DNA of 64,000 bases from Hydrogenophaga sp. (lineage in GTDB: Bacteria > Pseudomonadota > Gammaproteobacteria > Burkholderiales > Burkholderiaceae_C). The translations under genes and the position numbers were made by a program. This document shows, piece after piece, positions 8,801 to 17,401 of the stretch. The stretch is from the NCBI GenBank assembly GCA_011391495.1, contig JAABQK010000003.1, forward strand, positions 124,001 to 188,000, in the 5' to 3' direction. The notes under the pieces are model-generated. The model worked only from the letters and a program-made list of their open reading frames with translations, was not told where the DNA came from and made no database searches. The first letter of the stretch is position 1. Every line of letters starts with the position of its first letter.

Positions 8801-10022
8801 TTGCGCGCCGGCCGCGTCTGACGGCTCCTCCACAGGCATCGGGCGAAGGAGCTTGCTCCTTTGCCCAGGCCGCGTGCCCCGCGGCCAGAATGTTCTTCGC
8901 GGCGTGAACGTCCGCGTGCTCTGTGTGGCCGCAGGCAACACAGATGAAGGCGCTTTGCGTCTTCCGGTTCTCTGCTGCCTCGTACCCGCAGACGCGGCAC
9001 GTGCGGCTGGTGTACGCCGGGTTGACCAGGATGGTCTGCCCACCGCGCCACTGCGTCTTGTACCCGAGCTGGCGCCTGAACTCGCCCCAGGCGGCATCCA
9101 GGATGCCGCGGTTGAGCCCGGCCTTCTGGCGCACCTTCTTCCCCGGCTTCTCAGCCGTGCCTTTGGCACAGCTGCTCATGTTCTTGACCTTGAGGTCTTC
9201 CAGCGCAATGACGGGGTGGCGGTCCGCCAGATCCGTCGTGAGCTTGTGCAGCCAGTCTGCTCGCTGCCTGGCGATCTTCCTGTGCAAGTTGGCCAGTCTG
9301 GCCACTGCCTTGCGGCGGTTGGCCGATCCTTTCTGCTTGCGCGAGACCGCACGCTGGTACCGGTGTAGCCGGCACTGCTGCTGGGCCATGGCCTTCAAGG
9401 GCGCCACGATCTCGCCCTGCGAGGTAGCGGCAAACACCGAGAGCCCCAGGTCGATCCCCAGCGTGGGCGCGACGCCGAGCGCTGCGATGGTCTCACCGGT
9501 TTGCACCTGAATGCTGGCGCTCCAGCGCGCCGAGGCGCCCGCGCCTTCGCGTGTGAGGCTCACGTTGCGCAGCACACCAGTGAACTCCTGGCTCATGCGC
9601 ATGCGCACCCAGCCCAGCTTGGGGAGCTGGATGCGGCCGTTGGCCACATCAAGCCTGAACTGCTTGGGGTCGGGGAACCGGATGCCCGGTTCCTTGCCCC
9701 GGCGCTTGAACGATGGGAGCCCGCCGGTCTTGGCAAAGAAGCGCTTGTACGCTTCGTCCAGGCGGCGCAGCACCTGCTGCTGCGGGTGCACCGGGCCTTC
9801 AGAGAGCCACATCGTGCCCGGCGCGTTGCGCCAGGCGGTGAGCCATTTGCACATCTCGGCGTGGCCAGCGTACCGCTCACCCCGTGCGTGGCGTGCGCGC
9901 TGCTCGGCCAGCGCCTGGTTCCAAACCCAGCGCAAGCCCCCGGCGATGTGCCGCAGCGCCGCGCCCTGCGCGGGGCGCAGGCGCAGCTGGAAGCGGTAGG
10001 CCTTGATGCTGGACACAAGCAC
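8733..10022 (-). CDS. tnpB: RNA-guided nuclease TnpB (IS200/IS605 OrfB family)
   Basis: 429 aa, GTG start (a second GTG lies two codons on). The RuvC-like active site looks complete: D191 in LGIDLGL, E275 in IALEDLK and D371 in HADVHAAKNIL. A zinc ribbon is present with CRVC (342-345) and CVAC (361-364). The N-terminal helix-turn-helix part begins IKAYRFQLRLRP. Length and domain order are those of an intact protein with no frameshift. Family members cut DNA at sites matching the guide and next to the element's target motif, which helps keep the element at its locus. The C-terminal tail is basic and overlaps the presumed guide-RNA scaffold. Confidence 0.93.
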   Translation of the reverse strand: MLVSSIKAYRFQLRLRPAQGAALRHIAGGLRWVWNQALAEQRARHARGERYAGHAEMCKWLTAWRNAPGTMWLSEGPVHPQQQVLRRLDEAYKRFFAKTGGLPSFKRRGKEPGIRFPDPKQFRLDVANGRIQLPKLGWVRMRMSQEFTGVLRNVSLTREGAGASARWSASIQVQTGETIAALGVAPTLGIDLGLSVFAATSQGEIVAPLKAMAQQQCRLHRYQRAVSRKQKGSANRRKAVARLANLHRKIARQRADWLHKLTTDLADRHPVIALEDLKVKNMSSCAKGTAEKPGKKVRQKAGLNRGILDAAWGEFRRQLGYKTQWRGGQTILVNPAYTSRTCRVCGYEAAENRKTQSAFICVACGHTEHADVHAAKNILAAGHAAWAKEQAPSPDACGGAVRRGRRASAGRAAPVKQEPTKEISHAAHG

Positions 10023-10046
10023 AAGCTAAAGGCGATCGGGAAAGTA

Positions 10047-10068
10047 GGCAAGCCCGACGGGACTTGCC
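10047..10068. repeat. Subterminal hairpin, presumed left end of the TnpB element
   Basis: GGCAAG and CTTGCC form a 6-bp stem around a 10-nt loop, 25 nt upstream of the tnpB start. Hairpins in this position mark the left end of IS200/IS605 elements and are where their transposase docks. Confidence 0.5.
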
Positions 10069-10084
10069 GCGCATTTGGGTCAGT

Positions 10085-10123
10085 GCAAAGAAAACGCCCG
10101 CATCGCGGGCAAGCGTGCGGGCG
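10085..10123 (-). terminator. Intrinsic terminator of gltA
   Basis: On the minus strand CGCCCGCA pairs with TGCGGGCG (8 bp, 13-nt loop) and is followed by TTTTCTTTG. It lies 43 nt past the gltA stop codon and just before the left end of the TnpB element, so gltA transcription should stop before the element. Confidence 0.8.
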
Positions 10124-10165
10124 TCGGTCAGCTGGCGGCAGCGCAAAGGCCGCCAGCAGCGGGGA

Positions 10166-11476
10166 TCAGCGCTGAGCCAGCGGCTTGACGTCGCGGCGCT
10201 CGGAGCCGGTGAACAGCTGGCGTGGACGGCCGATCTTGTACTCGGGATCGCTGATCATCTCGTTCAGCTGCGCGATCCAGCCCACGGTGCGGGCCAGCGC
10301 GAAGATGCCGGTGAACAGGTTGACCGGGATGCCGATGGCGCGCTGCACGATGCCGGAGTAGAAGTCCACGTTCGGGTACAGCTTGCGCGACACGAAATAC
10401 TCGTCTTCCAGCGCGATCTTCTCCAGCTCCTTGGCCAGTTTGAACAGCGGGTCGTTTTCGAGGCCCAGTTCCTGCAGCACTTCGTTGCAGGTTTCCTGCA
10501 TCAGCTTGGCGCGCGGGTCGTAATTCTTGTACACGCGGTGACCGAAGCCCATCAGCTTGACGCCGGAGTTCTTGTCCTTGACCTTCTCCATGAACTCGCC
10601 GACCTTGGACACACCACCCTGGCGCTGGATGTCTTCCAGCATGTTCAGGCAGGCTTCGTTGGCGCCGCCGTGGGCCGGGCCCCAGAGGCAGGCCACGCCC
10701 GCAGCGATGGCGGCGAACGGATTGGTACCCGAGGAGCCGCACAGGCGAACGGTGGAGGTGGAGGCATTCTGCTCGTGGTCGGCGTGCAGGATGAAGATGC
10801 GGTCGAGTGCGCGCTCCAGAACCGGGTTGACCTTGTACTCTTCGCACGGCGTGCCGAACATCATGCGCAGGAAGTTGCCCGAGTAGCTCAGGTCGTTGCG
10901 CGGGTACATGTAGGGCTGGCCGATGCCGTACTTGTAGGCCATGGCCACCAGAGTGGGCATCTTGGCGATCAGGCGGATCGCGGCGATACGGCGGTGTTCC
11001 GGGTTGTTGATGTCCGTGCTGTCGTGGTAGAAGGCCGACAGCGCACCGACCAGACCCGTCAGCACGGCCATCGGGTGTGCGTCACGGCGAAAGCCACGCA
11101 GGAAGAACTGCATCTGCTCGTTGACCATGGTGTGGTTGATCACGAGCTTGTGGAAGTCGCCGCGTTCCTTCTCGTTGGGCAGTTCTCCGTTGAGCAGCAG
11201 GTAGCAGGTGTCGAGGTAGTCGCAGCCTGTGGCGAGCTGCTCGATGGGGTAACCACGGTACAGCAGTTCGCCCTTGTCGCCGTCGATGTAGGTGATGGCC
11301 GACTGGCACGACGCGGTGGACAGGAAGCCGGGGTCGTAGGTGAACATGCCGGTCTGTGCGTACAGCTTGCGGATGTCGATCACGTCCGGACCGATGCTGC
11401 CGGCGTACACCGGCAGTTCGACGCTGGGGCTGCCGTTGGAGAACGACAGGGTGGCTTTGTTGTCAACGAGTTTCAT
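10166..11476 (-). CDS. gltA: Citrate synthase
   Basis: 436 aa from ATG 11476, which has AAGGAA upstream; the longer ORF start in the track is not needed. It condenses oxaloacetate and acetyl-CoA to citrate. Catalytic motifs: [15 protein letters not shown] (His and substrate contacts), [14 protein letters not shown] (catalytic His and CoA/oxaloacetate binding) and a late catalytic Asp region. This is the larger, hexameric type II enzyme by length and N-terminal domain. It is the last gene of the sdhCDAB-sdhE-gltA run, 25 nt after sdhE, and ends at a clear terminator. Confidence 0.97.
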   Translation of the reverse strand: MKLVDNKATLSFSNGSPSVELPVYAGSIGPDVIDIRKLYAQTGMFTYDPGFLSTASCQSAITYIDGDKGELLYRGYPIEQLATGCDYLDTCYLLLNGELPNEKERGDFHKLVINHTMVNEQMQFFLRGFRRDAHPMAVLTGLVGALSAFYHDSTDINNPEHRRIAAIRLIAKMPTLVAMAYKYGIGQPYMYPRNDLSYSGNFLRMMFGTPCEEYKVNPVLERALDRIFILHADHEQNASTSTVRLCGSSGTNPFAAIAAGVACLWGPAHGGANEACLNMLEDIQRQGGVSKVGEFMEKVKDKNSGVKLMGFGHRVYKNYDPRAKLMQETCNEVLQELGLENDPLFKLAKELEKIALEDEYFVSRKLYPNVDFYSGIVQRAIGIPVNLFTGIFALARTVGWIAQLNEMISDPEYKIGRPRQLFTGSERRDVKPLAQR

Positions 11477-11501
11477 GCGGGTTCCTTTTAAGGAGGTCTT
11501 C

Positions 11502-11792
11502 TTAAATGGGTTGCCGGGCTGCGCGCAGCATGCCCAGCACGTGCGTGACATCGTCACGGGCCAGTTCGCCCTCGGGTGGTTTGCGGCCCAGCAACAGATC
11601 AAGCAGATCGTTGTCAGACAGGTCCATCAGAACACCCAGAGCTTCAGCCTGCCTGACAGTCAAGCCAGATGCATGCCTGGCAAAGAACTTCTCGATGAAC
11701 AGGTCGTTCTCGAGCAGCCCACGGCGGCAGCGCCAGCGCAGCTTGCTCAGAGCGCGTTCGTCGAGCAGGGCGTCACGGGTGCTGGCATCCAT
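11502..11792 (-). CDS. sdhE: Succinate dehydrogenase assembly factor SdhE (FAD assembly)
   Basis: 96 aa. SdhE helps attach FAD covalently to SdhA. The RGxxE motif is seen as [10 protein letters not shown], and the protein is an all-helical, acidic-ended small protein of the usual size. It lies between sdhB (19 nt) and gltA (25 nt) in the usual betaproteobacterial order, which supports the call. Confidence 0.93.
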   Translation of the reverse strand: MDASTRDALLDERALSKLRWRCRRGLLENDLFIEKFFARHASGLTVRQAEALGVLMDLSDNDLLDLLLGRKPPEGELARDDVTHVLGMLRAARQPI

Positions 11793-11811
11793 AGCGGTCA
11801 GGGAAATGCAC

Positions 11812-12516
11812 TCAGACCGAGCGCATCACCATCATTTCCTTGATCTTGCCGATCGCCTTGGTCGGATTCAGGTTCTTCGGGCAGACGTCGACGCAGTTCA
11901 TGATGGTGTGGCAGCGGAATAAGCGGTACGGGTCTTCCAGGTTGTCCAGGCGTTCACTGGTGGCTTCGTCGCGGCTGTCGGCGATGAAGCGGTAGGCCTG
12001 CAGCAGACCGGCGGGCCCGACAAACTTGTCCGGGTTCCACCAGAAGCTGGGGCAGCTGGTCGAGCAGCTGGCGCACAGGATGCACTCGTACAGGCCGTTA
12101 AGCTCTTCGCGCTCCTCGGGGCTCTGGAGCCGTTCCTTTTCAGGCGGCACGCTGTCGTTGATCAGGTAGGGCTTGATGCTGTTGTACTGCTTGAAGAACA
12201 GCGTCATGTCGACGATCAGGTCGCGCACCACCGGCAGGCCGGGCAGGGGCTTGAGGGTGATCACGCCAGGCAGCGTGTTCATGTTGGTCAGGCAGGCCAG
12301 ACCGTTCTTGCCGTTGATGTTCATCGCGTCCGAACCGCAGACGCCTTCGCGGCAGGAGCGACGGAACGATATGGACGGGTCCACCGCCTTGAGCTTCATC
12401 AGCGCATCCAGCAGCATGCGTTCATGACCGTCGAGTTCCACCTCGATGGTCTGCATGTAGGGCTTGGCGTCCTTTTCCGGGTCGTAGCGGTAGATCTTGA
12501 ATGTGCGTTTGGCCAT
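11812..12516 (-). CDS. sdhB: Succinate dehydrogenase iron-sulfur subunit
   Basis: 234 aa. It carries electrons from SdhA to the quinone site. The [2Fe-2S] ligands are in SCREGVCGSDAMNINGKNGLAC; the [4Fe-4S] and [3Fe-4S] ligands are in CILCASCSTSCPSFWW and CHTIMNCVDVCPKNLNP. Length is normal. It is preceded by sdhA with a 42-nt gap and followed by sdhE. Confidence 0.97.
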   Translation of the reverse strand: MAKRTFKIYRYDPEKDAKPYMQTIEVELDGHERMLLDALMKLKAVDPSISFRRSCREGVCGSDAMNINGKNGLACLTNMNTLPGVITLKPLPGLPVVRDLIVDMTLFFKQYNSIKPYLINDSVPPEKERLQSPEEREELNGLYECILCASCSTSCPSFWWNPDKFVGPAGLLQAYRFIADSRDEATSERLDNLEDPYRLFRCHTIMNCVDVCPKNLNPTKAIGKIKEMMVMRSV

Positions 12517-12558
12517 GGTCTTGTTCTCCGGGCTTGTGGTGTGCTTGGGGCAGGTGCT

Positions 12559-14364
12559 TCAGAAGGTGCGGACCTTCGGGGGCACCGACTCCACGGTCAG
12601 CGGCTTCAAGTTGACGGGTTTGTACGACAGGCTGTTGGTGGCGCTGTCCCACAGGGTGTGCTTCATCCACTCCGCGTCGTTGCGGCCCAGCGGGAACTGG
12701 GCGTCGTCAGCCGGGCGCTCGTAGTCGTTGACGGTGTGGGCGCCGCGGCACTCGTGACGGGCAGCCGCCGAGGTCATGGTGGCCTGGGCAGCTTCCATAA
12801 GGTTCTCCACTTCCAGTGCCTCGATGCGCGCGGTGTTGAACACCTTGGACTTGTCCTTCAGCGCAATGGCGTTGACACGGGCACGCATGGCGTTGATCTT
12901 CTGCACCCCTTCGTCCATGCTGGCCTGGGTGCGGAAGACGCCGGCGTGCTGCTGCATCGCTGCACGCAGGTCGTTGGCCACGTCTTGCGCGTATTCGCCA
13001 CTGGTCGTGTTGTCCAGGCGGGCGAGGCGCGCCAAGGTCTTGTCGGCGGCGTCGGCCGGCAGTGGCTTGTGTGTCTTGTTCTTGTCGTTGAACTGCACGA
13101 TGTGGTTGCCGGCAGCGCGGCCGAACACCAGCAGGTCGAGCAGCGAGTTGGTGCCGAGGCGGTTGGCGCCGTGCACGCTCACGCAGGAGCATTCGCCCAC
13201 GGCATAGAGTCCGTTGACGACTTTCTGGTTGCCCTGTCCATCGGGTGTGACGACCTGGCCGTTGATGTTGGTCGGAATGCCGCCCATCTGGTAGTGGATG
13301 GTGGGCACCACCGGTATAGGCTCGCGCGTGATGTCGACGTTGGCGAAGTTCACGCCGATCTCGTACACCGAGGGCAGGCGCTTGTGGATGGTCTCTGCGC
13401 CCAGGTGGTCGAGCTTCAGGAGCACGTAATCCTTGTTCGGTCCGCAGCCGCGGCCTTCCTTGATCTCCTGGTCCATGCAGCGGGAGACAAAGTCGCGCGG
13501 CGCCAAGTCTTTCAGGGTCGGCGCGTAACGCTCCATGAAGCGCTCGCCTTCGCTGTTGAGCAGGATCGCACCTTCACCGCGGCAGCCCTCGGTCAGCAGC
13601 ACGCCCGCGCCGGCCACGCCGGTGGGGTGGAACTGCCAGAACTCCATGTCCTGCAGCGGGATGCCGGCACGCGCCGCCATGCCCAGGCCGTCACCGGTGT
13701 TGATGAAGGCGTTGGTGGAGGCCGCGAAGATGCGACCGGCGCCACCGGTGGCCAGCAGCGTGGTCTTGGCTTCCAGGATGTAGGTCTCGCCGGTTTCCAT
13801 TTCCAGTGCGGTCACGCCCACCACGTCGCCGCTGGCGTCGCGGATCAGGTCTAGCGCCATCCACTCCACGAAGAAGGTGGTGCGGGCCTGCACGTTCTGC
13901 TGGTACAGCGTGTGCAGCATCGCGTGGCCGGTGCGGTCGGCCGCGGCGCATGCGCGCTGGACCGGCTTTTCACCGTAGTTGGCGGTGTGGCCGCCGAAGG
14001 GGCGCTGGTAAATGGTGCCGTCGGGGTTGCGGTCGAAGGGCATGCCGAAGTGTTCGAGCTCGTACACCACCTTCGGTGCTTCCCGGCACATGAACTCGAT
14101 GGCGTCCTGGTCGCCCAGCCAGTCAGAGCCCTTGATGGTGTCGTAGAAGTGGTAGTGCCAGTTGTCCTCGCTCATGTTGCCGAGCGAGGCGCCAATGCCA
14201 CCTTGCGCGGCCACGGTGTGCGAGCGGGTCGGGAACACCTTGGAGAGCACGGCCACTTTCAGGCCCGCGCGGGCCAGTTGCAGCGAGGCGCGCATGCCGG
14301 AGCCGCCAGCGCCCACGATGACGACGTCAAATTGGCGCTTGGGAAGATTGCGAGTTGCGGTCAT
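12559..14364 (-). CDS. sdhA: Succinate dehydrogenase flavoprotein subunit
   Basis: 601 aa. It oxidises succinate to fumarate. The N-terminal FAD-binding motif is DVVIVGAGGSGMRA; the histidine that carries FAD is H49 in TRSHTVAAQGG. The active-site region HPTGVAGAGVLLTEGCRGEG and the conserved GANRLGTNSLLDL stretch are intact. It sits 4 nt downstream of sdhD. Confidence 0.98.
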   Translation of the reverse strand: MTATRNLPKRQFDVVIVGAGGSGMRASLQLARAGLKVAVLSKVFPTRSHTVAAQGGIGASLGNMSEDNWHYHFYDTIKGSDWLGDQDAIEFMCREAPKVVYELEHFGMPFDRNPDGTIYQRPFGGHTANYGEKPVQRACAAADRTGHAMLHTLYQQNVQARTTFFVEWMALDLIRDASGDVVGVTALEMETGETYILEAKTTLLATGGAGRIFAASTNAFINTGDGLGMAARAGIPLQDMEFWQFHPTGVAGAGVLLTEGCRGEGAILLNSEGERFMERYAPTLKDLAPRDFVSRCMDQEIKEGRGCGPNKDYVLLKLDHLGAETIHKRLPSVYEIGVNFANVDITREPIPVVPTIHYQMGGIPTNINGQVVTPDGQGNQKVVNGLYAVGECSCVSVHGANRLGTNSLLDLLVFGRAAGNHIVQFNDKNKTHKPLPADAADKTLARLARLDNTTSGEYAQDVANDLRAAMQQHAGVFRTQASMDEGVQKINAMRARVNAIALKDKSKVFNTARIEALEVENLMEAAQATMTSAAARHECRGAHTVNDYERPADDAQFPLGRNDAEWMKHTLWDSATNSLSYKPVNLKPLTVESVPPKVRTF

Positions 14365-14368
14365 GGCT

Positions 14369-14734
14369 TCAGAGCCTCCAGAGAACTTGAACAGCCCAGC
14401 CCAGACAGGCCACGAGCCAGACGATGGTGAAGATGTGCAGTGCGAGGCGGACGCCCACCGGCTTGACGTAGTCCATCCAGATGTCGCGCATGCCGAACCA
14501 GACGTGCCAGGCCAGCGCCACGAAGACGACGAAGGTCAGGGCTTTCATCCACTGGGCAGCGAAGATGCCGGCCCAGGTTTCGTAGCCGATGGGGCCCTTC
14601 GAGAAGAGCATCTGTGCGAGCACGATGACCGTGAACAGGGCGATGAGTGCCGCGGTGATGCGCTGGGCGAGCCAGTCGCGCAGGCCGTAGTGGGCGCCGG
14701 TGACGACGCGCTTGGAACCGTAATTGACAGACAT
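14369..14734 (-). CDS. sdhD: Succinate dehydrogenase membrane anchor subunit SdhD
   Basis: 121 aa. The start is set at ATG 14734 (MSVNYGSKRVVTGAHYG), which has AAGGA nine bases upstream; the ORF track uses a TTG three codons earlier. Three transmembrane helices are visible (ALIALFTVIVLAQML, TFVVFVALAWHVWFG, IFTIVWLVACLGWAVQ). HVWFGMRDIWMDYV carries the likely haem-ligand histidine. Its place between sdhC and sdhA fits the operon. Confidence 0.93.
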   Translation of the reverse strand: MSVNYGSKRVVTGAHYGLRDWLAQRITAALIALFTVIVLAQMLFSKGPIGYETWAGIFAAQWMKALTFVVFVALAWHVWFGMRDIWMDYVKPVGVRLALHIFTIVWLVACLGWAVQVLWRL

Positions 14735-14759
14735 GTTCTTCAATCCTTTTGTGTGGCGC

Positions 14760-15191
14760 TCAATACAGGCCGAACAGTTTGGCGCCCAGCACCAGCGTGA
14801 GGCCGATGCTCAGTGCCAGCGTGACGATGGCGGACGACTTGCCGAACTCTTTGCTCACGGCGTGGAACATGTCCATGTACAGGTGGCGGACGCCCGCGAT
14901 CAGGTGGTGCAGGTAGGCCCAGATCAGGCCCAGCACCACCAGCTTGAACAACCAGCCGGGTACAAAGCCCAGACCTGCCAAGAACGCCGAGCTGAACCGC
15001 TCGAAGGAAATTTCCGACGACACGGAGGTGTCAAACATCCAGACGATCAGCGGCAGCAGGATGAACATCAGGCCGCCGCTGGCGCGGTGCAGGATCGACA
15101 CCCAGCCCGCCAGCGGAAGGCGGTAGGTGGTGAGGTCCTTGAAGGCGTTGATGTTCCGAAACTCGGGCCGCTTCTTGCTCAACTCGGTCAT
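14760..15191 (-). CDS. sdhC: Succinate dehydrogenase cytochrome b556 subunit SdhC
   Basis: 143 aa. First gene of the sdhCDAB-sdhE-gltA run. The SdhC signature YRLPLAGWVSILHRASG is near residues 22-38, followed by three transmembrane helices, the last ending at the C-terminus. HHLIAGVRHLYMD holds the likely haem-ligand histidine. About 85 nt upstream the minus strand has a TAGAAT that could be a -10 box, without a convincing -35. Confidence 0.94.
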   Translation of the reverse strand: MTELSKKRPEFRNINAFKDLTTYRLPLAGWVSILHRASGGLMFILLPLIVWMFDTSVSSEISFERFSSAFLAGLGFVPGWLFKLVVLGLIWAYLHHLIAGVRHLYMDMFHAVSKEFGKSSAIVTLALSIGLTLVLGAKLFGLY

Positions 15192-15353
15192 GGTGGGGCT
15201 TTCTTCCGGAGAGGGATGCTGGGAGTGGAAGGGTGTTGGTAACTCGGTGGTAACTCAGACCACGAGCCGCCAAATTCTATTGCAACGCAGCATACCGGAG
15301 CCTGACACTCGGGTGCTTTCGCTGACTTTCCATGCATGGATGGCACAAGGGTT

Positions 15354-16184
15354 TCAGCTCAGTTCGTTGCGGTAGTGGCGCGAGTCGGTGCGGTACAGAC
15401 CGCGACGCAACTCCATGGGGGTGTCGTTGTAGGTATAGGCCAGACGCTCCACGCTGAGCAGGGGGTGGCCCTCGGGCACGTCCAGCAGGCGGGCGGCATC
15501 CGCGTCGGCGCTCACCGCCTTGATTTTTTCCACCGCGCGTACCATGCGGACACCGAACTGGGTCTCGAACAGGGCGTACATCGGCCCTTTGTCGTCGGAC
15601 AGGGTTTCCACGGTCAAGCCCTTGAAGGGCCCGCCGGGCAGCCAGAGGTCTTCCAGAATGGCCGGCGTGCCCGAGAAGGCCAGCACGCGCTTGACTTGCA
15701 GAATCGGGTCGCCGCTGCGCAGGGCCAGCTGGCGTGCCACCTCAGCGCTCGCCCGCAGGCGGCGGCATTCGATGATGCGGCGTTCGGCCGGGCCCTGGCT
15801 GTCCAGGTCGCCGGTGTCGGGCAGCAGCCGCAGAAAGCGGTACTGGATGTGTTGCTCGGCGTGGGTGGCAACGAAGGTGCCCTTGCCCTGGCGGCGCACG
15901 AGCAGGTTGTCGGTGGCGAGCTCGTCGATCGCCTTGCGCACCGTGCCCTGGCTGACGCGGAAACGGGCCGCCAGATCGAATTCGCTGGGGATCGTGTCGC
16001 CTGGCTTCCATTCGCCGGCCTGCAGGCTGCGCAGGATCAGCATCTTGATCTGCTGGTACAGCGGGCTGAAGGTGGGCGCGCCCTGTGCCAAACCTGGGGC
16101 GACGCCGTCACCCGGGGCAGACGCAAGCGCATCCGGTCCGTCCGCAGACGTTGGTTCGTGTGACAAATCAGGTGAGGTGGCCAT
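15354..16184 (-). CDS. GntR-family regulator with UTRA domain (HutC type)
   Basis: 276 aa from ATG 16184; the ORF track's longer version starts at a TTG. The N-terminal winged helix-turn-helix covers SPLYQQIKMLILRSLQAGEW to VSQGTVRKAIDELATDNLLV and RRQGKGTFVATH. The rest is a UTRA ligand-binding domain (LQVKRVLAFSGTPAILEDLWLPGG, GVRMVRAVEKIKA, LLSVERLAYTYNDTPMELRRGLYRTD). It is divergent from mdh and lies beside sdhC, so control of TCA genes is likely. A palindrome sits between the -35-like and -10-like hexamers of its own promoter (TTGTCT, 16 nt, TATGAT), suggesting autoregulation. The effector is unknown. Confidence 0.88.
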   Translation of the reverse strand: MATSPDLSHEPTSADGPDALASAPGDGVAPGLAQGAPTFSPLYQQIKMLILRSLQAGEWKPGDTIPSEFDLAARFRVSQGTVRKAIDELATDNLLVRRQGKGTFVATHAEQHIQYRFLRLLPDTGDLDSQGPAERRIIECRRLRASAEVARQLALRSGDPILQVKRVLAFSGTPAILEDLWLPGGPFKGLTVETLSDDKGPMYALFETQFGVRMVRAVEKIKAVSADADAARLLDVPEGHPLLSVERLAYTYNDTPMELRRGLYRTDSRHYRNELS

Positions 16185-16226
16185 GGGTTCTCGGGGGTCG
16201 GCAGTGCCGCTCGGAGATCGCAATCA

Positions 16227-16241
16227 TATCTTATATAAGAC
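16227..16241. promoter_or_regulatory. Candidate GntR operator, copy 1
   Basis: TATCTTATATAAGAC, whose core TCTTATATAAGA is a perfect 12-nt palindrome, strongly AT-rich in a GC-rich genome. It lies 42-57 nt upstream of the gntR ATG and just upstream of the mdh -35 box. A half-site-like CTTATGTC (minus strand) lies next to it. An identical 15-nt sequence occurs at 50454-50468 on the other strand. Confidence 0.7.
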
Positions 16242-16251
16242 ATAAGACAAA

Positions 16252-16281
16252 TTGACGTATCAGGGTTTGCGAGGGTACACT
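16252..16281 (+). promoter_or_regulatory. Sigma-70-type promoter of mdh
   Basis: TTGACG and TACACT separated by 18 nt, facing mdh. The -35 box starts 11 nt after the palindrome at 16227-16241. The predicted transcript would have a leader of about 110 nt before the mdh ATG at 16397. Confidence 0.65.
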
Positions 16282-16396
16282 CACCGACTGAGTTCGATCC
16301 ATGGATCTCGGGTTTCCCGTGCGTTTGTGGCCTCTGTCTCGGGGTTCGCCCTCCGAATTTTTTTCTTTCCCACCGTCCTTTTCTGGAGTTTTCACC

Positions 16397-17383
16397 ATGA
16401 GCAAGAAGCCCGTTCGTGTTGCCGTTACCGGTGCCGCTGGTCAGATCGGTTACGCCCTGCTGTTCCGTATCGCTTCCGGCGAGATGCTGGGCAAAGACCA
16501 GCCCGTGATCCTGCAATTGCTCGAAATCCCCGACGAAAAGGCCCAGAAAGCGCTCAAGGGCGTGATGATGGAAATTGAAGACTGTGCCTTCCCGCTGCTG
16601 GCCGGCATGGAAGCCCACAGCGACCCGATGACCGCGTTCAAGGACACCGACTACGCCCTGCTGGTCGGTTCGCGTCCCCGTGGCCCCGGCATGGAGCGCG
16701 CTGAACTGCTGTCCATCAACGGTGCCATCTTCACCGCGCAGGGCAAGGCCCTGAACGCCGTGGCCAGCCGCAATGTCAAGGTGCTGGTGGTCGGCAACCC
16801 CGCCAACACCAACGCCTACATCGCCATGAAGGCCGCTCCGGACCTGAAGCCCGGCAACTTCACCGCCATGCTGCGCCTGGACCACAACCGCGCCGCCAGC
16901 CAGCTGGCCGCCAAGACCGGCAAGGCCGTCTCCAGCATCAAGAAACTGGCCGTCTGGGGCAACCACTCGCCCACCATGTACGCCGACTACCGCTTCGCCA
17001 CCATCGACGGCGCCTCGGTCAAGGACATGATCAACGACCAGGTCTGGAACAAGGATGTGTTCCTGCCCACCGTGGGCAAGCGCGGCGCAGCCATCATCGA
17101 AGCGCGTGGCCTGAGCTCCGCTGCCTCGGCCGCCAACGCCGCCATCGACCACATGCGCGACTGGGCCCTGGGCACCAACGGCGAGTGGGTCACGATGGGC
17201 ATCCCCTCGCAAGGCTGGTACGGCATTCCCAAGGACATCATGTTCGGCTTCCCCGTCACCTGCGCGAATGGCGAGTACAAGGTCGTCGAAGGTCTCGAAA
17301 TCGACGCCTTCTCGCAAGAGTGCATCAACAAGACCCTGGCCGAGCTGCAGGGCGAGCAGGACGGCGTCAAACACCTCCTGTAA
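16397..17383 (+). CDS. mdh: Malate dehydrogenase (NAD)
   Basis: 328 aa from ATG 16397, which has TGGAG upstream; the 32 extra residues in the track are leader. It interconverts malate and oxaloacetate. The NAD-binding motif is [23 protein letters not shown]; the active-site parts are [12 protein letters not shown] and [12 protein letters not shown] with the catalytic histidine. Length matches the 328-residue proteobacterial group related to cytosolic MDH. It is the first gene of mdh, the citE-like gene and acnB. Confidence 0.97.
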   Translation: MSKKPVRVAVTGAAGQIGYALLFRIASGEMLGKDQPVILQLLEIPDEKAQKALKGVMMEIEDCAFPLLAGMEAHSDPMTAFKDTDYALLVGSRPRGPGMERAELLSINGAIFTAQGKALNAVASRNVKVLVVGNPANTNAYIAMKAAPDLKPGNFTAMLRLDHNRAASQLAAKTGKAVSSIKKLAVWGNHSPTMYADYRFATIDGASVKDMINDQVWNKDVFLPTVGKRGAAIIEARGLSSAASAANAAIDHMRDWALGTNGEWVTMGIPSQGWYGIPKDIMFGFPVTCANGEYKVVEGLEIDAFSQECINKTLAELQGEQDGVKHLL

Positions 17384-17401
17384 CCCGCTGGTAACCACGG
17401 C

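Larger units (their letters stand above)
8662..10075 (-). mobile_element. IS200/IS605-group element carrying only tnpB
   Basis: The right end reads, on the minus strand, GGGGAGAGGATGTCAAC, a form typical of this group, and stops at about 8662. The left end is less certain and is placed just beyond a subterminal hairpin at 10047-10068. No Y1 transposase (tnpA) is present, so the element would need one in trans to move. It sits between the gltA terminator and leuC. The left boundary is my estimate, within about 20 bases. No target-site duplication is expected for this group. Confidence 0.75.
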
